Under the pieces are notes generated by a model that saw nothing but the letters and a program-made list of their open reading frames with translations, was not told the origin of the DNA and ran no database searches. Shown here piece by piece: positions 5,853 through 8,385 of a stretch of DNA of 8,385 bases. Within the stretch, counting starts at the first letter, position 1. Every line of letters starts with the position of its first letter. This DNA is from Candidatus Latescibacterota bacterium. GTDB taxonomy: Bacteria > Latescibacterota > 4484-107. The position numbers were made by a program, and so were the translations under genes. The stretch covers positions 1-8,385 of the forward strand of contig JAUWMS010000078.1 of NCBI GenBank assembly GCA_030613045.1, given 5' to 3'.

Positions 5853-6130
5853 GTGTTTTAAGCCAGGTGAACAGAAATGGATACGGGATGAGCTCGTCCG
5901 ATAAAGACGAAGCGGCATTGGGCTCAACCTACAGAACTTAGTGCCCTTAGGGCGGGCTTTTGTAAGTCTCCTTGCAGCGGGCAAACTTCAGAGGTCTAGA
6001 AAATTTCCAGTTGCATCGGGATTTTGTAATCCCGATGCTCAGCCTCGTTCAAGTTGGTTCGGGATTACAAAATCCCGAACCAACCCCAGAAGAAAAAGGG
6101 AAATTTCTGTACGTTCAAGTTACCATACAA
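5853..6130 (-). promoter_or_regulatory. Long 5' leader of the wzi-like gene
   Basis: From the predicted transcription start near 6124 to the chosen start codon at 5852 there is a leader of about 270 nt with no credible gene. It contains the two hairpins at 6014-6037 and 6053-6084 and a small GCCC/GGGC hairpin at 5943-5953 next to a T-rich run on the plus strand. I do not recognise a riboswitch. The hairpins look like interspersed repeats, but they would be transcribed and could affect expression. Confidence 0.4.
6014..6084. repeat. Two hairpins sharing the core TCGGGATTTTGTAATCCCGA in opposite orientation
   Basis: Hairpin one spans 6014-6037 with a 10-bp perfect stem (CATCGGGATT) and a TTGT loop. 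Hairpin two pairs 6053-6066 with 6071-6084, a 14-bp perfect stem (GTTGGTTCGGGATT) and an ACAA loop. The 20-nt core at 6016-6035 is the exact reverse complement of 6059-6078, so the pair forms an inverted repeat of two palindromes 23 nt apart. This resembles dispersed palindromic repeats known from several Gram-negative groups. Neither has a T tract that would make it a classical terminator on the minus strand. Confidence 0.8.
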
Positions 6131-6159
6131 AATATACCACCCTTCCTTTGAAAAGTCAA
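6131..6159 (-). promoter_or_regulatory. Sigma70-type promoter for the wzi-like unit
   Basis: On the minus strand a -35 box TTGACT (6159-6154) is followed by a 17-bp spacer and a -10 box TATATT (6136-6131), preceded by TGG as in an extended -10. Each box differs from the E. coli consensus by one base. The likely start is an A near 6124-6125. It sits just past the terminator of the preceding unit, in the right place to drive the wzi-like, yjbH-like, HEPN and MNT genes. No operator could be identified. Confidence 0.7.
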
Positions 6160-6187
6160 TCTCAAAATCCGCGCGGAAAATTTACCC

Positions 6188-6224
6188 AAAAAGAAAAGCC
6201 GCTTCCCACACGGAAAGCGGCTTT
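6188..6224 (-). terminator. Intrinsic terminator after the lipoprotein gene
   Basis: The arms 6212-6224 and 6195-6207 form a 13-bp stem (AAAGCCGCTT base, one G-U pair) with a GTGT loop in the minus-strand RNA, followed by UCUUUUU. This is a textbook intrinsic terminator. It ends transcription of the lipoprotein gene, whose stop codon lies about 110 nt upstream. The stem is nearly symmetric and is followed by a short T-rich run on the plus strand too, so it may work in both directions. Confidence 0.85.
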
Positions 6225-6335
6225 CTCTTTGAGAATCGGAACGTCACGGTCCCGAAGTGATTTGTTCTTTGTCCCACGCTCACGCAAGAGAAGAACATGG
6301 GTCCGTCATTGGCATCCTGCTGACTTTTAACGGAC
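6225..6335 (-). other. 3' untranslated stretch of the lipoprotein transcript
   Basis: No gene is seen between the lipoprotein stop and the terminator. Immediately after the stop, 6301-6308 and 6328-6335 can pair as an 8-bp stem with one G-U (GTCCGTTA with TGACGGAC). It has no T tract and is probably only mRNA structure. Confidence 0.4.
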
Positions 6336-7148
6336 TTATTCTTTGTGAGCGGATAACGCAACTTTCGTCCACAGTTCGAAAGGTTCAGGCATTGCTCCGC
6401 CCGGCCGCATTCCACCCCTTCCACCGCCCCCTTTCATCCCACCTCTTCCGCCGCCGCCTCTTCCGCCCAACCCACCGCCCCGCTGCCCCTTCGCCTGACT
6501 CCCCATCGCTTCCCGATCCAATTCGGGCGTTTCAAACCCTAGGCCGATCTGTCTGCCCGGATCGGTTCCAATGCCATAGCGCTGTGCTGCGCTGCGAGTC
6601 AGCGGGAGTTTTAGCTCATAGACGAACCTGCCTTCCGAATAGCCCGCGCTGACCTCAATTCCCTCTATGGCGGAGCACAACGTCCGAACACGCTGATTTT
6701 CTCCGGGACCGAGGATCTCCATTTCACTCCCCAGGTCTTCGAATAGCTCCCGGAATTTCTTCGGATCGCGCATGCTTTCTCTGAGCTTCATTAAGTTCCC
6801 GCCCTCTGCCATACCGAGCGGAAAGCGAATCCCGAAGCTCTTCTTTTTGCCGCCCTCCGGATCGATCCATACGGTAAAACCCGATGCCGCTATTTGCGTC
6901 GCGGTGATCCGATCCATGGTGGTCAGGCAGACGTACAGATGATGTTCGTCGTTGAGCAAGCCGACGGCCGCGTTCGTCTTTTCGACATACCTCGTGATAT
7001 GCTGCCAATCGGCGCCTTTTCCATCCACCGTGATCTCGTGATCTTTCCACGCGCTGTGGAGCTCAGGCTCGTTGCATCCGGCGAATGAGCTGACGGAGAT
7101 CACCATGAGGCATCCGAATAAGAGCCGGAGGGATTTTTTCGACTTCAT
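6336..7148 (-). CDS. Lipoprotein with CBM9/DOMON-like domain and Gly/Arg-rich tail
   Basis: This 270-residue predicted lipoprotein has a basic n-region (MKSKKSLR), a hydrophobic core and a lipobox SFAGC with the lipidated Cys at 25. Asp follows neither directly nor at +2 (CNEP), so inner-membrane retention is not indicated. The body from about 37 to 210 looks like a single beta-sandwich of the carbohydrate-binding family 9 / DOMON-like kind: ITVDGKGADWQ (39-49), then HHLYVCLTT (69-77), FTVWIDPEGGKKKSFGIRFP (91-110) and FVYELKLPL (175-183). Residues 222-252 are a low-complexity Gly/Arg/Met run (GGRGGGGRGGM), after which PFELWTKVAL returns as a likely last strand. The upstream in-frame TTG at 7175 is less likely than ATG 7148, which is preceded by AAGGA, somewhat far away. 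It lies 110 nt after the MacB-type permease gene and may be co-transcribed. Its ligand is unknown. Confidence 0.8.
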   Translation of the reverse strand: MKSKKSLRLLFGCLMVISVSSFAGCNEPELHSAWKDHEITVDGKGADWQHITRYVEKTNAAVGLLNDEHHLYVCLTTMDRITATQIAASGFTVWIDPEGGKKKSFGIRFPLGMAEGGNLMKLRESMRDPKKFRELFEDLGSEMEILGPGENQRVRTLCSAIEGIEVSAGYSEGRFVYELKLPLTRSAAQRYGIGTDPGRQIGLGFETPELDREAMGSQAKGQRGGGLGGRGGGGRGGMKGGGGRGGMRPGGAMPEPFELWTKVALSAHKE

Positions 7149-7177
7149 GGATTCGTTTTCCTTTCTCGACTTCAATT

Positions 7178-7210
7178 AGACTTCCGAAGTTTTGCAAACT
7201 TCGGAAGTCT
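7178..7210. repeat. Perfect 15-bp palindrome with ACTTCCGAAGT core
   Basis: The arms 7178-7192 (AGACTTCCGAAGTTT) and 7196-7210 are perfectly complementary with a 3-nt loop. The element fills the spacer between the permease stop and the lipoprotein start. On the minus strand it is followed by CTAATTG, so it is a weak terminator at best. On the plus strand it is followed by TTCTCC. It resembles dispersed palindromes found in many Gram-negative genomes. In the transcript it could protect or attenuate RNA between the two genes. Confidence 0.8.
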
Positions 7211-7258
7211 TTCTCCTTGTCGGAAAAATCACTTGAAACGGTGGTGATTGAGCGCCAT

Positions 7259-8385
7259 TCACTCATATCGCAGCGCATCAATCGGATTGAGCGCGGCGGC
7301 TTTGCGGGCGGGATAGAAGCCGAAAAAGACACCCACCACACCGGAAAAACCGAACGCCAAAAGCACCACCGTCGGATTGACGGCCGTAGCGACTCCCGCA
7401 TAAGCGCTCAGTGCGGAAGTGCAGAGAAACGCCAGTATAATGCCGACCCCGCCGCCGACCAGGCTGAGCGCCACCGCCTCCATCAGAAACTGCGCGAGCA
7501 CATCGTTGCGCCGTGCGCCCACGGCCAGCCGGATGCCGATCTCCCGAGTGCGCTCGGTCACGGAAACCAGCATAATGTTCATGATCCCGATTCCGCCGAC
7601 CACGAGCGATACCCCGGCGATAGCGCCGAGAAGTATCGTCAGCATCCGGGAAGTCTCCGTGGCCGCCTCCGTGATCTCGGCCTGATTCCGAATTCTGAAA
7701 TCATCGTCCTCGCCCGGTTCCAAACGATGCGCCTCCCGGAGCAATGCACGAAGCTCTTCCTGAGCTTCCGGCAACTCCTCGGTGGAACGCGCGCTCGCGA
7801 ACATCATGTTAATGTACCGTCCTCCTTTCATCCGGTGCAGAACGGTCGTGGATGGACACAGGATCACATCATCCTCGGAGCCGCGTGGCCCTTGTCCCTT
7901 TTCGGAGAGCACTCCGATCACCTTGAAAGGCGTGTTCCGAATACGGATTTTTTCTCCGACCGGATTCTGATCGGGGAACAGGTTATCCGCCACGTCTTTG
8001 CCCAATACGGCGACTTTGCTTCGGGCGCGAATGTCCCGCTCCGTGAAAAATGCCCCGTGTTCAAGCGGCCAGGCGCGTATGGTCAGATAATCCACGGAAA
8101 CCCCGAAAATGCCCGTGCTCCAGTTTCCACTTCCTCCGACCACCTGCCCGCCCGACATCACCACAGGGGAAACCGCCGTGCTCAATGTCGCTTCATTGGC
8201 CAGTTTTTCGGCGTCCTCTATGGTGAGCCGGTTGAGACTTCCCGACCCTTGACTTACGCCGCCTCTCCGCATAGATCCCGGGAAAATGATGATCATATTC
8301 GCGCCGATATTCCTGATCTGCTCCTCGATTTTTTCCTGAGACCCCTCGCCGATCGCCACCATCACGATGACCGCGCTTACTCCAA
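7259..8385 (-). CDS. MacB/FtsX-type ABC transporter permease (5' end off window)
   Basis: The frame is open from the window edge (first full codon at 8383) to TGA at 7261-7259, giving 374 residues. The true start lies outside, so the ATG and GTG near 8360 are internal. The fragment begins in the end of the first transmembrane helix (GVSAVIVMVAIGEGSQ), followed by the periplasmic MacB-core domain with GVSVDYLTIRAW and DDFRIRNQAEI. The C-terminal FtsX domain has three membrane helices at about 247-272, 300-325 and 338-356, including the hallmark GIGIMNIMLVSVTERTREIG (263-282) and the ending PARKAAALNPIDALRYE. MacB-type permeases use mechanotransmission to drive efflux or lipoprotein-linked export with a periplasmic adaptor. 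No ATPase domain is visible, so it is unknown whether one is fused or separate. The substrate is unknown; the following lipoprotein gene may be functionally linked. Confidence 0.92.
   Translation of the reverse strand, partial: GVSAVIVMVAIGEGSQEKIEEQIRNIGANMIIIFPGSMRRGGVSQGSGSLNRLTIEDAEKLANEATLSTAVSPVVMSGGQVVGGSGNWSTGIFGVSVDYLTIRAWPLEHGAFFTERDIRARSKVAVLGKDVADNLFPDQNPVGEKIRIRNTPFKVIGVLSEKGQGPRGSEDDVILCPSTTVLHRMKGGRYINMMFASARSTEELPEAQEELRALLREAHRLEPGEDDDFRIRNQAEITEAATETSRMLTILLGAIAGVSLVVGGIGIMNIMLVSVTERTREIGIRLAVGARRNDVLAQFLMEAVALSLVGGGVGIILAFLCTSALSAYAGVATAVNPTVVLLAFGFSGVVGVFFGFYPARKAAALNPIDALRYE

Noticed and set aside
5853..5984. N-terminal extension of the Wzi-like protein to a TTG start
   Set aside because: The extension would bury the signal sequence about 75 residues inside the protein, and it translates leader and hairpin DNA.
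6054..6260. Plus-strand open frame of 68 residues in the wzi leader
   Set aside because: Its sequence is mostly a translation of the CGGGATT hairpin and the terminator; no ribosome site or homology is evident.

Overview
All nine protein genes that I can support lie on the minus strand, so transcription runs from high to low coordinates. The window looks like chromosome from an uncultured Gram-negative bacterium. Two predicted outer-membrane barrel proteins, a lipoprotein with a lipobox and a MacB-type permease all point to an outer membrane. The phylum cannot be fixed from this window. The many short intergenic palindromes, the four-helix-bundle (23S rRNA intervening-sequence type) gene and the SLH-like Wzi protein resemble what is often seen in FCB-group and related candidate phyla, but that is only an impression.

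Reading in the direction of transcription: the window opens with the C-terminal three quarters of a MacB/FtsX-type ABC permease (8385-7259). After a perfect 15-bp palindrome comes a CBM9/DOMON-like lipoprotein with a Gly/Arg-rich tail (7148-6336), closed by a strong intrinsic terminator (6224-6188). A near-consensus sigma70-type promoter (6159-6131) then starts a new unit. It has an approximately 270-nt leader carrying two related hairpins, followed by a Wzi-like capsule assembly barrel protein (5852-4173), a short YjbH-like protein (4043-3294), a HEPN protein (3279-2899) and a minimal nucleotidyltransferase (MNT, 2933-2583).

Downstream there is a frame-disrupted four-helix-bundle gene (2494-2114) enclosed by inverted arms built from a 9-bp unit. 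Next is a sugar-1-phosphate nucleotidyltransferase (2037-1336), then a repeat-filled spacer and a zinc-dependent medium-chain dehydrogenase that runs off the left edge (1053-1). Wzi, YjbH and the sugar nucleotidyltransferase fit surface-polysaccharide export and precursor activation. The HEPN/MNT pair sits inside this block and may be a toxin-antitoxin module.

The most unusual features concern repeats. The four-helix-bundle gene lies between inverted 9-bp-unit arrays, and a second copy of its 3' end plus array sits just before and inside the YjbH gene. There the 9-bp units (three codons each) encode the hydrophobic core of the signal peptide. Another repeat supplies the last codons and the stop of the sugar nucleotidyltransferase. 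The two frameshifts in the four-helix-bundle gene compensate each other and both fall at G runs, so sequencing error must be weighed against true decay.
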